A stretch of 64,000 nucleotides of DNA from Calcarisporiella thermophila CBS 279.70. Taxonomy: Eukaryota; Calcarisporiellomycota. The notes below the pieces were generated by a model, which was not told the origin of the DNA, did no database searches, and saw nothing but the letters and a program-made list of their open reading frames with translations. Positions within the stretch are counted from its first letter, which is position 1. The number at the start of each line of letters is the position of its first letter. Below, piece after piece: positions 41,008 through 53,700 of the stretch. Both the position numbers and the translations under genes were made by a program. The stretch spans positions 133,069 through 197,068 of the forward strand of contig NW_027192204.1 of assembly GCF_041956535.1 (NCBI RefSeq). Reading direction: 5' to 3'.

Positions 41008-41614
41008 TTTTAAAATTGTCTCAAGTGATAAAAAAATTTGAAAAAATGCTTTAATGGATCAGGTGTATATATATTGAAATCTTATAACCATGGGTCTGGA
41101 AAATGGCAAGGGGATTTCTAGGGACAGTTATTTTGCGAAAAAAACAAATAATTCCGGGGAGTACCCACCTTGCGATAAACAAACAAGTTGTTTCCTGGGA
41201 GGATCTTCCTTGCAAACACAGTTTCAATTTTCCAGGGAGGATTCCCAATGTTAAAAAAACAAATATATTTTCCCTTGGATGTTTGTCAGTCTTGTCATAT
41301 TTGGTGATCGTGTTCCTCGGGGTATTTTCGACCTTCCCATTTATATCACTGCTCCCCCTTGCCCTTTTGTGATCTTAAATTTTTTTCATTAATAGTGATC
41401 TCAGGGTTGTTATCTGTCACCTTTTTTGGGCAATCGAATATCTTGTGAAATTGAAGGAGAAAAATACGACAAAATATATTCTGATGACGGATGATAAATA
41501 TATGGTAATGTAGAATTTATTTTTTTTTTTCCACTTGCGAGGAAAAGGGTGTATCTAGCATTCCACAAAGAAAAGAGAGGGAGAAAGTCCTAGTGGTAGA
41601 GTATCGCGTATAAA
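41008..41614. promoter_or_regulatory. Promoter region of the repeat precursor
   Basis: 607 bp between NAC-alpha and the precursor, both minus. TATATA at 41067-41074 lies about 60 bp from the precursor ATG. A repeated-element array lies at 41131-41285 (separate entry). The part next to NAC-alpha (41390-41614) is plain AT-rich 3' DNA. Confidence 0.55.
41131..41285. repeat. Tandem promoter elements, about 39-bp period
   Basis: Diverged direct copies start near 41131, 41168, 41207 and 41246. Plus-strand pattern: TTGCR, an A/C-rich stretch with ACAAA, then TTTCCNGGGAGGATNCC. The second and third are most alike (TTTCCTGGGAGGAT and TTTCCAGGGAGGAT); the fourth keeps the A-rich half and TTTCCC. They lie about 125-280 bp upstream of the precursor ATG, where activator sites are expected. 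Confidence 0.6.
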
Positions 41615-42320
<706 letters not shown>

Positions 42321-42827
42321 GGCTATTACAAGGAAATGGTTCAGACAAAAGACGTTTCAATAATATAGTTTAAAATAAAATTCGGTAAACAGTCGGATTT
42401 TAGAATGGAGGTTGTTGCTTTTTGTCGTTTAAATTACAATCGATCCATCGATAATATTGATGAATCACCATCCATTCATCCATTCATCCGTTCATCCATT
42501 CATCTATTATTCATCCAACACTTACTCGGCTTCCTTCTGCACAAGCGTCAAAAATATAAAAAAGTAATTGAGAGCGGAAGAGGGGGAACAATTTTCTTGC
42601 TCGTGGTCGCGCTCATAGTGTCCAAACTTCCCTTCGCCTCGAATCAATGACGTCAACAATTTGGAAGCGACTGTGAATTTATAGCCGAGAAAAAATGAAA
42701 TCTAGGAATCGGCCGTAGAAATTACTTCTCTAGTATCTCTTTTTAGTTTATATTGTTCCAAAGAAAACGCGTCGCATCCGGCTCTCTCATTTAAGTTGTT
42801 CATCTAGTCGTATTTCGATTACGATCC
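42321..42827. promoter_or_regulatory. Divergent region, NAC-alpha / glucosidase II
   Basis: 507 bp between head-to-head genes. Contains an 8-bp microsatellite at about 42470-42518 and a TGACGTCA palindrome at 42647-42654 (in aaTGACGTCAac), a perfect CRE/ATF-type bZIP site. Such a site upstream of an ER-quality-control gene is of interest but function is inferred. Confidence 0.5.
42470..42518. repeat. Short microsatellite, CCATTCAT
   Basis: About five imperfect copies of the 8-mer CCATTCAT with variants CCGTTCAT and CTATTATTCAT, in the NAC-alpha/glucosidase II intergenic region. Confidence 0.8.
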
Positions 42828-45800
42828 ATGAGCATGCTACACTCTTGGATTTTTGCCCTGTTTCTTTTCTTAACTTTTGTTACAGCGGTGAAACGTGAAG
42901 ATTTCAAAACTTGTGAGCAGTCGTCTTTCTGCCGGCGAAATCGTGCATACGCAGACTTGGCCGCTGAGCGCGAATCTCCTTATGTCGTTGACCCAAAATC
43001 CTTATCGCTGACTGATGGGATTCTTCGTGGAGATGTACGTAATACTCAAACGGATATTCTACTGGAATTCGAGTTACACCTTTTACAAGATCGAACAGCT
43101 CGATTGCGTGTTCAAGAAAAGCAACCACTCAAACCACGCTTTGATGGACTCAAAGATTTCGTACTCGTAAAGCAGCCTTCTCATGCTACCCAAACTCGTC
43201 TGGTGAAGAAGGGAGATAACACAGAGGTTTTATTTGGGGAATCCTTAAAAGTCGTTATTGAAAATGCACCATTCCGGATGCTTTTCTTGGATAAAGATGA
43301 ACCGATTATTAGTTTCAATGATCGTGGGTTCTTTAACTATGAGCATCTACGACACAAAAAGGAAGCACCACCACTAGTGATGCAGCAGGAAGGTGCTGCA
43401 GACACAAATACTGAAAAGGCAGAAGATGATGGCTCGTGGGAAGAAACTTGGAAAGGTAGCACTGATACCAAACCCAATGGTAAGTAATAAAATATATCTG
43501 TTGTCCTATGCGAATATGCAAAACTTTTATTTTCTTAACAGGCCCCTCATCATTTGGTCTGGATATTTCCTTCCTTGGATTTTCGCATGTTTATGGTATA
43601 CCTGAACATGCGACTGGACTTTCACTTAAAGAGACACGGTAAAACTTTGAAATCAAAATTATGCTTTCAATAGACCATGGTTTATATTATTTATTTTAAT
43701 TTTTTTTCATTAGTGGTGGGGAGAATGCATACACTGATCCTTATCGCCTCTGGAATCTCGACGTTTTTGAATATGAAATAGATAATCCTATGGCACTCTA
43801 TGGATCCATCCCCTTCATGATTGCGCACAACAAAGAACGCACAGTTGGACTGTTTTGGATGAATGCAGCAGAAACCTGGATTGATGTAGTTAAATTAAAT
43901 GGAGAGGTATGACTGTGATAAGTTTTCGTGCTCAAATTGCTTTGTTATTTAATATATTTACTTTAGAACTTGCTCTCCAAGCTGCCGTTCCTCTCCAAAA
44001 ATCAAAAATCTGCTACTCAAACCCACTGGATTTCTGAATCCGGTGTGCTGGATGCATTCGTTTTTCTGGGGCCAAATCCTCAGGACATCTTCCGTCAATA
44101 CACTTCACTTACCGGAACAACCATAATGCCACAGCTCTTCTCAATTGCTTATCACCAATGTCGCTGGAATTACATCAATCAGGACGACGTGCTTGAAGTT
44201 GATGCTGGCTTTGATAAGCATGATATTCCTTATGATGTTATCTGGCTAGATATTGAACATACTGATGGAAAGCGCTATTTTACCTGGGATGCCGCTAAAT
44301 TCCCAGACCCCGTAGCTATGCAGAATCATCTCGGAGGCAAAGGCCGTAAGGTGATTAAAATCTGTTTGTTATTTTGGTATTCCACACTTTATTTATTTTG
44401 GATTTCCTTATTTAGCTGGTGACAATTGTGGATCCACATATCAAAAAAGATGAAAACTATTTTATCTCAAAGGAGGCAGCTGAGCTAAATTTGTTCGTGA
44501 AAGAGGCCGATGGAAAGAAGGATTTCGAGGGGTGGTGTTGGCCCGGCCAATCACAATGGGTCGATTACTCCAACCCTAAGGCGAGAGAATGGTGGAGCTC
44601 GAAGTTCAAGTTCGACCAATACAAGGTATGTTATGGGATCGGGAGGTAGTTGAAGGCTTTATTTTTTACACCATTTACCTGGTTTCTAGGGAACAACTGA
44701 ATATTGCTTCATCTGGAATGATATGAATGAGCCGTCAGTTTTCAATGGCCCGGAGATTTCTATGCCTAAGAATTTGATTCATCACAACGGATGGGAGCAT
44801 CGTGATTTACACAACGTTTTTGGCACTTTCTATGTATACATCCAATTCTCAAAAAGCCAAATATTCGCTCGATAGCTTTTTAACATCTACTTATCAATAG
44901 CATGCAGCGACTGCCGATGGATTGATGAATAGAACATCCGTGCCCAAGCGCCCATTTGTTCTTTCACGAGCCTTCTTTGCGGGATCGCAACGCTTTGGTG
45001 CTATCTGGACGGGCGATAACATGGCAACCTGGGAACATCTTAAAGCTTCAACACCGATGATCCTTACCAATGGAATTACCGGTCTTCCTTTCTCCGGCGC
45101 AGATGTAGGAGGCTTTTTCGGCAATCCCGAGTCTGAGCTGCTCGTCCGCTGGTACCAAGCTGGCGCTTTCCAACCATTCTTCCGTGCACATGCTCACATT
45201 GATACGAAACGGCGCGAGCCCTGGCTTATTGGTGATCCTTACACTGGATATATTCGTGACGTGGTGAGAGAGCGATATGCTCTACTCCCATTCTGGTACA
45301 CTCTGTTCCGCAGAGCCAACACGCATGGAACCCCTGTGGTGAAGCCTATGTTTGTAGTCTTCCCGCAAGATGAGCCTGGGTTTGCAATAGACGACCAGTA
45401 TATGGTCGGCGACGCAATTCTGGTAAAACCAGTGACGGACCCTGGAAAAGAGGATGTGAAAGTTTACTTCCCCGCTGGCGAAGAGGTAAGTTGGTCGAGC
45501 TTGTGAACGCATCAGAAGAGTGATTAAAAACATATCCAATTTGTTAGCGGTGGTACAATTACTACACCCACGAAAAATTCGAAGGACATGGAGAGCATAC
45601 TGTATCTGCACCTCTGCACCAAATCCCCGTCTTCTACCGTGGTGGACATATCGTCCCTCGTAGAGAACGTCACCGGCGGTCCTCAACTGCAATGCGTCTT
45701 GACCCGTTCACTTTAGTGGTTGCACTTGATGCACATGGAAAAGCGTCCGGTTCTCTCTACCTTGATGATGGCGAGACCTTTGACTTTGAACGTGGCGACT

Positions 45801-46081
45801 TCTTGGATCGAGAATTCGTCTTCATCAACAACAAACTCTCAGCACGAGCTTCCCCCAAGGAAGTGCTATCGAAGAGTCAGAGTGCAAGTGTGGATGCTCT
45901 GAAGAAAGTTCGGGTAGAGCGTGTAGTGGTTTTAGGCATGGAAAAGGTCCCAGTGCGTATAGTTCTCAAGGAGAAAGGCGCAGAGCGGGTAGTGGCCTTT
46001 GAAAATGCTGCTGGACGGCTTATATTGCGGGATCCAGGGTGCTTGATTGGAAATGACTGGGATTTAGAGTTCGTATTTTAA
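42828..46081 (+). CDS. ROT2: Glucosidase II alpha subunit (GH31)
   Basis: ER alpha-glucosidase trimming the two inner glucoses from N-glycans, central to glycoprotein quality control. Exons 42828-43479, 43542-43638, 43714-43906, 43967-44350, 44416-44625, 44690-44833, 44901-45485 and 45548-46081 join exactly to 932 aa, typical length. Signal peptide [21 protein letters not shown], then [18 protein letters not shown], the usual mature start. Catalytic nucleophile region [13 protein letters not shown]; substrate region [18 protein letters not shown]; acid/base region [13 protein letters not shown], then [43 protein letters not shown]. No transmembrane segment or HDEL: the alpha subunit is retained by its beta partner. 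MPDU1 in this window acts earlier in the same pathway. Confidence 0.97.
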
Positions 46082-47339
46082 AGGATAAAGTCTATTAGTA
46101 AAAAATGAATTTAATTTGACATTAAACCTTGTTTATTTCGAAAATACACCCACTTTTCACATCTATACCTCTGGAGTGAACTCTTAATATGATTGGAGAT
46201 AAAAGGGGCTAACACATAAAGGAGTATTCGACCTTGGTATAACCCTATGATTATCGATACAATCACAGTCCTTCGATGGATTGTCGCTCAATAAGAACTT
46301 CACAAATTATAATTAAGCCCATAGAAATTCTAACCATTCAACAACTGTATTCAAAAAGATTCAACTCCTCTACCTGGACATGTATTATTAGACCAAAGCT
46401 TTGCAATTGGTAGTAAATAAGAAAATTACACAATTGTTAATCCTATGCCATATTCCATGTAACAACAGCTCCCTTCTCTTTCCAATTGAGACGTTTTGCC
46501 CATTGGAAAAGTTCACCTTCGCGTAGACGCTGAAATGTCTATAATTATCTAAACTGAAAATTACAACTCAAAATACGCAAGGATCGTTTCTGAATAATGC
46601 TATAAAAGGAGCAACGAGTAAGAAATATGATATAAGTAATACGAAAATAGACTTAGCCGCCACCTACACTCTTCTCTCACTCTATAATTCCTCACCAATA
46701 TTGAAAAATCAGATTATGACTAACAAGGTTTTTGGATTTCAAGTTTACTATTCATCCCAACCTGATATATAATGGATAACTATCAATAGGGGAGCTGATT
46801 AACGACACAGATTGAATTTTGTACAGTTTCATGTACTAATATCTGTCGTTTGACATTGAAAGTCTAATTAAAAGCTAAAATATTAGCTTCATTATATTTT
46901 TGAGAATAGATGGAGTTACAAGATTCTTTAGGATTTCCCTTCGATGCCTATAATTTTCATGCGCATTATCTATTTTCAATAAGAAGAGCCCACAGTTTTA
47001 GCGAAGGGATCATTAGCTAATAGTTTCCATAAATTTACTTTTCTTGCTCATAAACATTTAGATTTCGCAATGCACTAGAACTTGATCATCTTATTTGTAT
47101 GCGTGAATACTACAATCTTAGAACGACAGGCAACGTTATTTTGCATGATAAGGTCACTTTGGAACCTAATATCGGGAGCCGCAATTATTTATATTAATCG
47201 AAGGCTCAGCTTTTAAGCAAAACGCCATTTATGGAATTTTTTAAACTCCTCTTGTTAGGTGTCAAAATGAATAAATGTCTGCCTAAGCAAGAACATTTGC
47301 AATAGAACCATCTCTTTCCGTGTATACCTCATCAATTAG
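46082..47339. other. Long intergenic region with a possible orphan exon
   Basis: About 1.26 kb, AT-rich. On the minus strand, 46447-46533 is preceded by a TTTCAG acceptor and encodes RLREGELFQWAKRLNWKEKG followed by AVVTWNMA and a stop. Its codon use and composition look coding, but I find no convincing upstream exon, so it may be a gene remnant or chance. A near-palindrome AAGCTAA/TTAGCTT lies at about 46872-46890. Confidence 0.35.
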
Positions 47340-48265
47340 ATGGCCACCTCACGCGCTTTTGTCAATCTTGCAGACGTTAATAAAATCGGCTTTGCTATCG
47401 GTAAAAATATGACGTTCACACTGCTTTCTACATCACAAGCTGACATGGCTTTCTTCCACTAGCCAAAGTCATATCAGTTTGTCCCAACCAGAAAGCACGT
47501 GTACCATCTTATCTCCTACATCTTCTTCTATCTCCCGCCTTTCATGCCGAGAGCGCCGCCACCAACCCTAAATCTAAACCTCATCTCGTCAGTTCCGCCC
47601 AATTATGCACGAATCACACTATCGACGATCTTCTTGGTCATCACATTCTTAGTGTGATTAATTTTCCTCGGAAGCAGATCGGAAGGATAATGTCAGATTG
47701 CCTTACCACTGGTGTACAGGATGTCGACGCCGAGCCCGAGATGAAAAGGAACACAACGGTATTTGTTGAACTCTCGCGGAGTAACAACAGTGAAAGCAGT
47801 GGTTATAATACTAAAGTTAGAGAGGATTTAAATGGAATATCTGTTGGAATCCTTGGTCACAAAAAGATTGTAGGTGTGATGGATCGAGACCTGACTTGGG
47901 ATGAGTTTGCTGCCGTGGACATTCGAGTTGGGACTGTGATCAGCCCCGAAGCTGTTAGCATGAATTCCTCAAACAATGAAGATATGGATCAAGACCCATA
48001 CACACGGGTGCTACGCTACCGAGTAGATTTCGGATCCAATTTAGGTACATTGAATACAGGAATAGTTTGGCGAGGGGAGATGAGAGAAGGTGAGGGGGAT
48101 GCGGCCGGGATAGTTGGTAAGCAAGTTTTGGCAGTGGTAAATTTGAACGTGGGTGAGCTGGAAAGTATATTCGGACATGGGGCGAGAGCTGCTATTCTTA
48201 CTGCCGGTGGATTAGATACCGTGCAGCCTGCATTGGCTGTTAAAAATGGATATATTCTTTGTTAG
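47340..48265 (+). CDS. Two-module CsaA/tRNA-binding-domain protein
   Basis: Related to bacterial CsaA and to the tRNA-binding (EMAP-II/Trbp111) OB-fold. Exons 47340-47400 and 47463-48265 (62-nt intron) join to 287 aa. Module 1 (about residues 10-135): VSSAQLCTNHTIDDLLGHHILSVINFPRKQIGRIMSDCLTTGVQD, matching CsaA's SSAQ, INFPxKQIG and MSxCLxxGV. Module 2 (about 190-287): WDEFAAVDIRVGTVISPEAV, the start motif of CsaA, then VDFG, GKQVLAVVNL, and a C-terminal VKNGYILC. Module 1 lacks a clear DIRVG start; module 2 lacks SSAQ and INFPxKQ. The two halves therefore look like complementary decay after a duplication. Function is not established; tRNA or chaperone binding is inferred. Confidence 0.72.
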
Positions 48266-48920
48266 AGTTGTAAGAGAAGAGCATATCAGAGTGATTGCTG
48301 ATATCTGAAAGACTATTTAATTTTTATCCCGACATGTACTCCATATTTTTATAAACTAGAATTGAGTCGTCATGTCTTAGGAGACCCTAATTTGTTTTTC
48401 AACTTAAGCACAAGCGCTTAACCGAGACTTTCATTCGCCCAAAAACGCTTTCAGCTTACGCAAAGGCTCACCGGTACGAAATTTAGCGGAGACTAGATTC
48501 AGCGATCATTTATATATTATGGGCAATATGAAAGATGGTTCTTGCGTTGCTTTTAAAAGTTTTCCTGCGCAGACTGCCAAGAGACGCAAAAGATGATGTA
48601 TCATTGGCAGTATGCATAATCCACCACCGTAAAACAAACGCGAGCTCTCAGTGTAATGATTGGCAAACGAATTTATTATTAGAATCCAATCCGGTACCGC
48701 AAAATTTGGTAAGGAGAATTTTCATATAGGTCGATTTGCAAGCTGGTCAATTTCCCAGGTATCCACTTTTTTTATATTTTTAGTTTTCTTCGTTATTATT
48801 TAAGTGTTTTGTGGTGAGTTCTGGAAACCACTCACAGATAATACCAGCTTTTTGTTGGAAGTATTTATTATCGACACGATTAAAAGTGCCTGGCTCACTC
48901 TCGTTTTCGTTTTCTTAACT
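48266..48920. other. Intergenic, CsaA-like 3' region / septin promoter
   Basis: 655 bp. Short ORFs such as 48535-48729 show no known motif. A T-rich stretch near 48770-48800 may belong to the septin leader. No RNA gene recognised. Confidence 0.4.
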
Positions 48921-50087
48921 ATGTCACCTCGATTACTTCGGCGTAAGAATGCCGCCATCCAATTCAATGTTATGGTGTGCGGGTTCGAGGGCGTTGGAAA
49001 AACCTCCTTTATACGTACATTCTGTCAAGCACTCAACTTGTCAAGCGACAATTCAGGTGCATCTCGGGAGCAAATCGTCCCACAAGCTAATGAGATGGAT
49101 CCTAATTATATTAGTATGGAGATGGGAAGCGATAATGGAGATGAGGAAAAGAGAGGAAGAGATGGAGAGGAGCATTCTGAGAAAATGGATAAAATAGGCG
49201 GGCTTTCGGAAATTATTCGCGGAATGATGGTGGAGGACTATCCTGAGCCTACCAAGACATTCCAAGTGAACGAATTTGACGTGAATGAAGAGGGAGAGCG
49301 GATACATTTGCGGTTTATAGACACGCCTGGGCTCGTGAACGATTATCGCCTGGACCACCAAATATTGGAACTGGTTCGCTATGTTGAGTCCCAGTTCGAT
49401 ACAACACTAGCTGAGGTAAGCTTTCTAGTATACATACTCCGAGAGTAACACAGGATGATTTAAATATCCGTTATATGAAATCACTAGGAAACGAAAATCC
49501 GCCGTAATCCTAAAGCATTCGATGCGCAGGTGCATGTGTGCCTCTTTCTTATCAATCCACAGAACCGTGGCATTTCTGAGTCCGAAGCTCGCGCCATCAA
49601 TAAACTTGGAAAGCGTGTGAATATTCTCCCCGTAGTTGCCAAGGCTGACACACTTACAATCGCCCAGAGCAACCTCATAAAAAGTTGTATTCGAGAGCAG
49701 GTGTATGAGCTTCCTGTTTTCCGATTCGAGACCAACGCATCTGATGAGGAAGACATAGCGACTGATGAATGGGCCGACCCCGAATTAGAGGAGGAAAATA
49801 GAGAACTGCTGCAACTCTACCCTTTCTCTATAATTTCGGCAGAGAGTGCAACAAACATGGGACGACGCTACGCGTGGGGCTTCGTAAACTGCCTGGATCC
49901 ATCCCACTGTGATTTCACAGTTGTTCGTGCTGTATTGCTTGTTTCTCACCGACAGCTTCTGCGAGATATGACGTATCGAGTCTACTATGAAAGATATAGG
50001 ACCGAAAAACTCCTGGCGCGAAAGGCATCTTTGGAGATGTCAGAGGAGCAGAAGCAAAGGCTTTTAGAAAATCTAAACTCGCTGTAG
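48921..50087 (+). CDS. Septin-family GTPase
   Basis: Filament-forming GTPase of the cytoskeleton and septum. Exons 48921-49415 and 49488-50087 give 364 aa from MSPRLLRRKNAAIQFNVMVCG. G1: GFEGVGKTSF. G3: FIDTPGLVNDY. G4: AKADTLT, the septin form. Septin-specific ETKIRRN, VHVCLFLINPQNRGISESEARAINKLGKRVNILPVV and the septin unique element (WGFVNCLDPSHCDFTVVRAVLL) are present. An acidic insert lies between G1 and G3 (EMDPNYISMEMGSDNGDEEKR). The C-terminus ends with a short helix and lacks the long coiled coil of Cdc3/Cdc12, so it is a divergent member, perhaps the AspE-like group of filamentous fungi. Confidence 0.88.
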
Positions 50088-50704
50088 ACAACGAATCTAT
50101 TCGGTTCAACCATACTTGTTCGTTTTTATTTCAACTATTTCATGACTAATTTATTTTATATACAGTTAGCACAAATTTTCTATCATTAACATTTATTGCT
50201 GTACGACTACTTTTCTTTTTTAAAGTTTGTACATCAATATCTATTATTTAGTGGCGCAGTCTCTTAATGAACACCCTCTTTTTTATTATCTTCTTTTTCC
50301 TCTTCTAGTGATCAGTTTTTCCCCTGACCTCACCAGTTACACTACCATCCGAACCCTCGATCTTGTTAGTATATAATGTGAAAAAAGGGTAAATCAGTTC
50401 TTCTTGTGCACTGTTGACTTTCACTCAATATATGTACAAGATATTAATAATATAAAAATGTCATTTATTCCTGAAGGTCATGACAATTTTAAACTAATCT
50501 CGTGACATTTAAGTACTCTAATCGACACGGTATAGTGTGAATCCTAATACATCATTATCGAAGATTTCTTGGTGATAAAAAGTAAGGGAAGATGAACATG
50601 TCCTCATTTACGTAAGAGCTTATAGTGTCACTGATTTTGTTAGTATCGAATTTTATATCTTCGATCTACATCACTACCTTTTATCACTGGTGATTCAAGC
50701 CGGA
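50088..50704. other. Intergenic, septin 3' / Sec7-PH promoter
   Basis: 617 bp, AT-rich with T-rich runs near 50275-50310. Nothing else seen. Confidence 0.45.
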
Positions 50705-53700
50705 ATGGCGAGCGACGCCAGGGCTCAACAACAGCGCACTGATGCGGTTGCTAAATTGGTGAGAGCGAAATCGCTCCGGGAGTTGCGTAATATGCCAACG
50801 CGAACTCGTGTCCAGAGGGACGATGAGATTCCGCCAGAGGATCTTGTCTTTGAGGACAAGGAGCGGCAAGCAGCATATGAAGCCTTATTACGACGTGCTC
50901 CACCCGAAAGCGAACCTCCGAAGCCTGCTCTGCGACGCAACCCAACCATCTCCACTTCTAACCCTACTGTGAGACTGCCATTTTTACCCCCAGTACCTTT
51001 TTCGAATGCGGAGCTTGCAGCACAACCTCGCTATGAGGCTGAGTATGATTTGAGTAGTAGATCCCTGGGAGAAGATGGGGGTGAGAATGTTGATGTGCAT
51101 GGGTATAGTGTGAGTGAAGACTATGGGATGCATTGGGATCCTCGCACTGCCAAACAGTTACGAGAATCTCACATCAAAGCAGAGGCAGAAGAGTTCTTTA
51201 ACAATAGAGGACAGCGTGGCAAAAGTTCGGTTGATATCAGCTACGAGGCTCGGCCAAATTATGATGGAAGAGAAAAACTGCCTCCTTGGCATCGTGCCCC
51301 AGTTCTACGAAGATCTTTAAGTATGGGGGAAATACGACAAGTTTCGGACGATGTGATAGAAGGAGTGCGTAGTTATTTACTTGTGTCCCAGCCACCTCCT
51401 CAGTCAATTGCTGAGCTTGGTGCGGAGAGAGGTGGAGATGCAATTTCTCAGCGCGTAATTCGAGAGGCCGATGATCGCTACACGTATGATCTTCCTTCTA
51501 TATCGCCTCTTTCTGAATCTCCTCCTGCAATTCCTGCAATTCCCCCACGCTCTCCCCAACGACCAGCTTATGCCACATCTCCTTCGTTTGATGCATATAG
51601 CCGCGAGTATGATAGTACGTCAAACGTATCTTCGCGTGCACACTCCCCCACATCCGAATATGCTTCACAAGGGCCAATTTCGACGGGCATTGCGCTTCAC
51701 CATCCACTACCAAACAGGCAGGGGCTTGGGGCAAATTTTGTTGCCTCTAGAACTACTGAATCTGATCAAACTCGGAGACTCCCTCCACTCTCCCCATCTT
51801 CTTTCACCGACAATCAATTACATACACACCACTTGATTGAAAATAAGAATGAACTACATCCGAACATGATCCCATTATCCCCGCTATATTCTACATCCTC
51901 ATGCACCCGGGAGCATAATCAGACACCTAATGAGTTGTTGGATCGAGTGGCTCCTACTATCCTACCCGGAAGGCCAGAGCCCGATTTGCGCGCAACGCCT
52001 TGGATACAACAGGATCAGCCACTACATGATCGTTTACAAATGCGGCGACAACAAAGCCTGAAACAGAGCGCTGTCTCTCGGACCCCACACGAAGGAACCC
52101 CATCGGGCACACATTCCAATCATTTGCAAATTAGACGCTCTCGCTCTCTGTCAAACCTGCGTGACCAATTGAAAAAAGTTACGTTTGATGACGAGAAGGA
52201 CCCCGAGGCGGTTACCAAATGGTTGCAATTATCTCAACAAAAGTTGCATATTCCTGATCAGTCGAACAGAAATGCTAATGTTGCAAATAAATCGCCCACA
52301 CCCAAGACCCCGACGCAGCTTTCGTTACCTCTATCACCAGCTCAACCTCTGTATTCAACAACTACACCACCACCCTCATCACCGTTGCCACCTCTCTCCC
52401 CTCTACCCGCAATCCCAACATCTTCTGATCCTCCTCATACTTTTCCAACTCGACTATTTCCTATGCTTGATGAAAAGCCTCGCCAGTGCATGTGTGAAGG
52501 TCCCGTACTACAAGTAATCAACCGGGATTTTGTAAAAGACCGCTATCTCTTTCTGTTGAATGATGTTTTACTCATCGTGAAGCCTCAAGTACGCAGTTTA
52601 AAGAAGCAGGCCTCACGTATGGATGAACCCTTTGAGCTGAAAAAAACTGTTAAACTGTCGAATATCACTCTTATTCCAACTCGAGACTCTGAAGAGGAAC
52701 ATTCTGTGCCGACGCGCTGGCCGCCTGCACTTGCTGCCGCGATACGGCGTTTCTCCACAAATGCGAAAGCTGGCATCGACTATCTCATTTCAAAAGGGGC
52801 CTTGCCTAGAAGTCCTGCAGGTATAGCCAGATTTCTCCTGAAAACTGCAGACCTTAATCGTACTCAGCTGGGGTTATACTTATCGATGCGTGAAAATCAC
52901 GAAATTCTTCAAGCTTTCTTTGAGTGCTTCCAGCTTACTGGCTTGAGATTGGATGAAGCGTGGCGTCTTATTCTCCTAACTGTACGGCTGCCGCAGGATC
53001 GGGCGGCAGCGGATTACTTTATGGAGGCTTTCTGCGCTCGATGGCATTCCGCAAATCCAGATATTGCGCGGTTTAATATTGGTATGACTTTAAAGGTACT
53101 CCATTCGATGATGTGGCTGAATGCGCGGGTTTACGAGGGAGATGCAAGTGTTCCTGGCATCCCAGCAGGGTATGTCATGGATGAGCCGACAGATAGTGAA
53201 CCGGAAGGTAAAAGGCTATTTTCTCTGTTAATATAGAAGATTTAGTAGAAATTTTTCATTTAAACTCTTGCCAATTTTTAGGCGATACTGAGGATGCTGA
53301 AGAGGATTTTGAAGGAGAGCTTGGTTCACCCTCCCCTCATCGGTATCTTCGCAGGCACTGGTCTTTTGAAATATTTGTAAGGCGTTTCCGCAGATGGGAG
53401 GACCCGTATGCCGCCGTCCCGCGCGAATTTCTTGCACATGTCTACTCCTCCGTACGACACCAGAGAATGGAGACGGCCTGGGATGATGCAGAGGTTGATG
53501 CAGAAGATGCATTGGCCGGTCATGGTGGTGTGGGCGAAATTTATGCGATCACCATGTTTCCTCCCAAATTGCCCACAAGACTTGTCGTCCGCCGTGCTAC
53601 GGAGCACATCACTTTGAGCATTCCTCGCCCCGATGCTGGCCTTTGGATTCGGCTACACGGGCAAGGACTCTATTGCAAGCCATCCGTTCTCGATTTTTCG

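Noticed and set aside
47543-47656. Small membrane peptide frame beginning at an ATG near 47543
   Set aside because: Another frame of the same DNA carries the conserved CsaA block SSAQ and INFPxKQIG; the peptide frame is a shadow.
48570-48720. Possible box C/D snoRNA (ATGATG followed later by CTGA-like text)
   Set aside because: No proper RUGAUGA/CUGA pair with closing stem.
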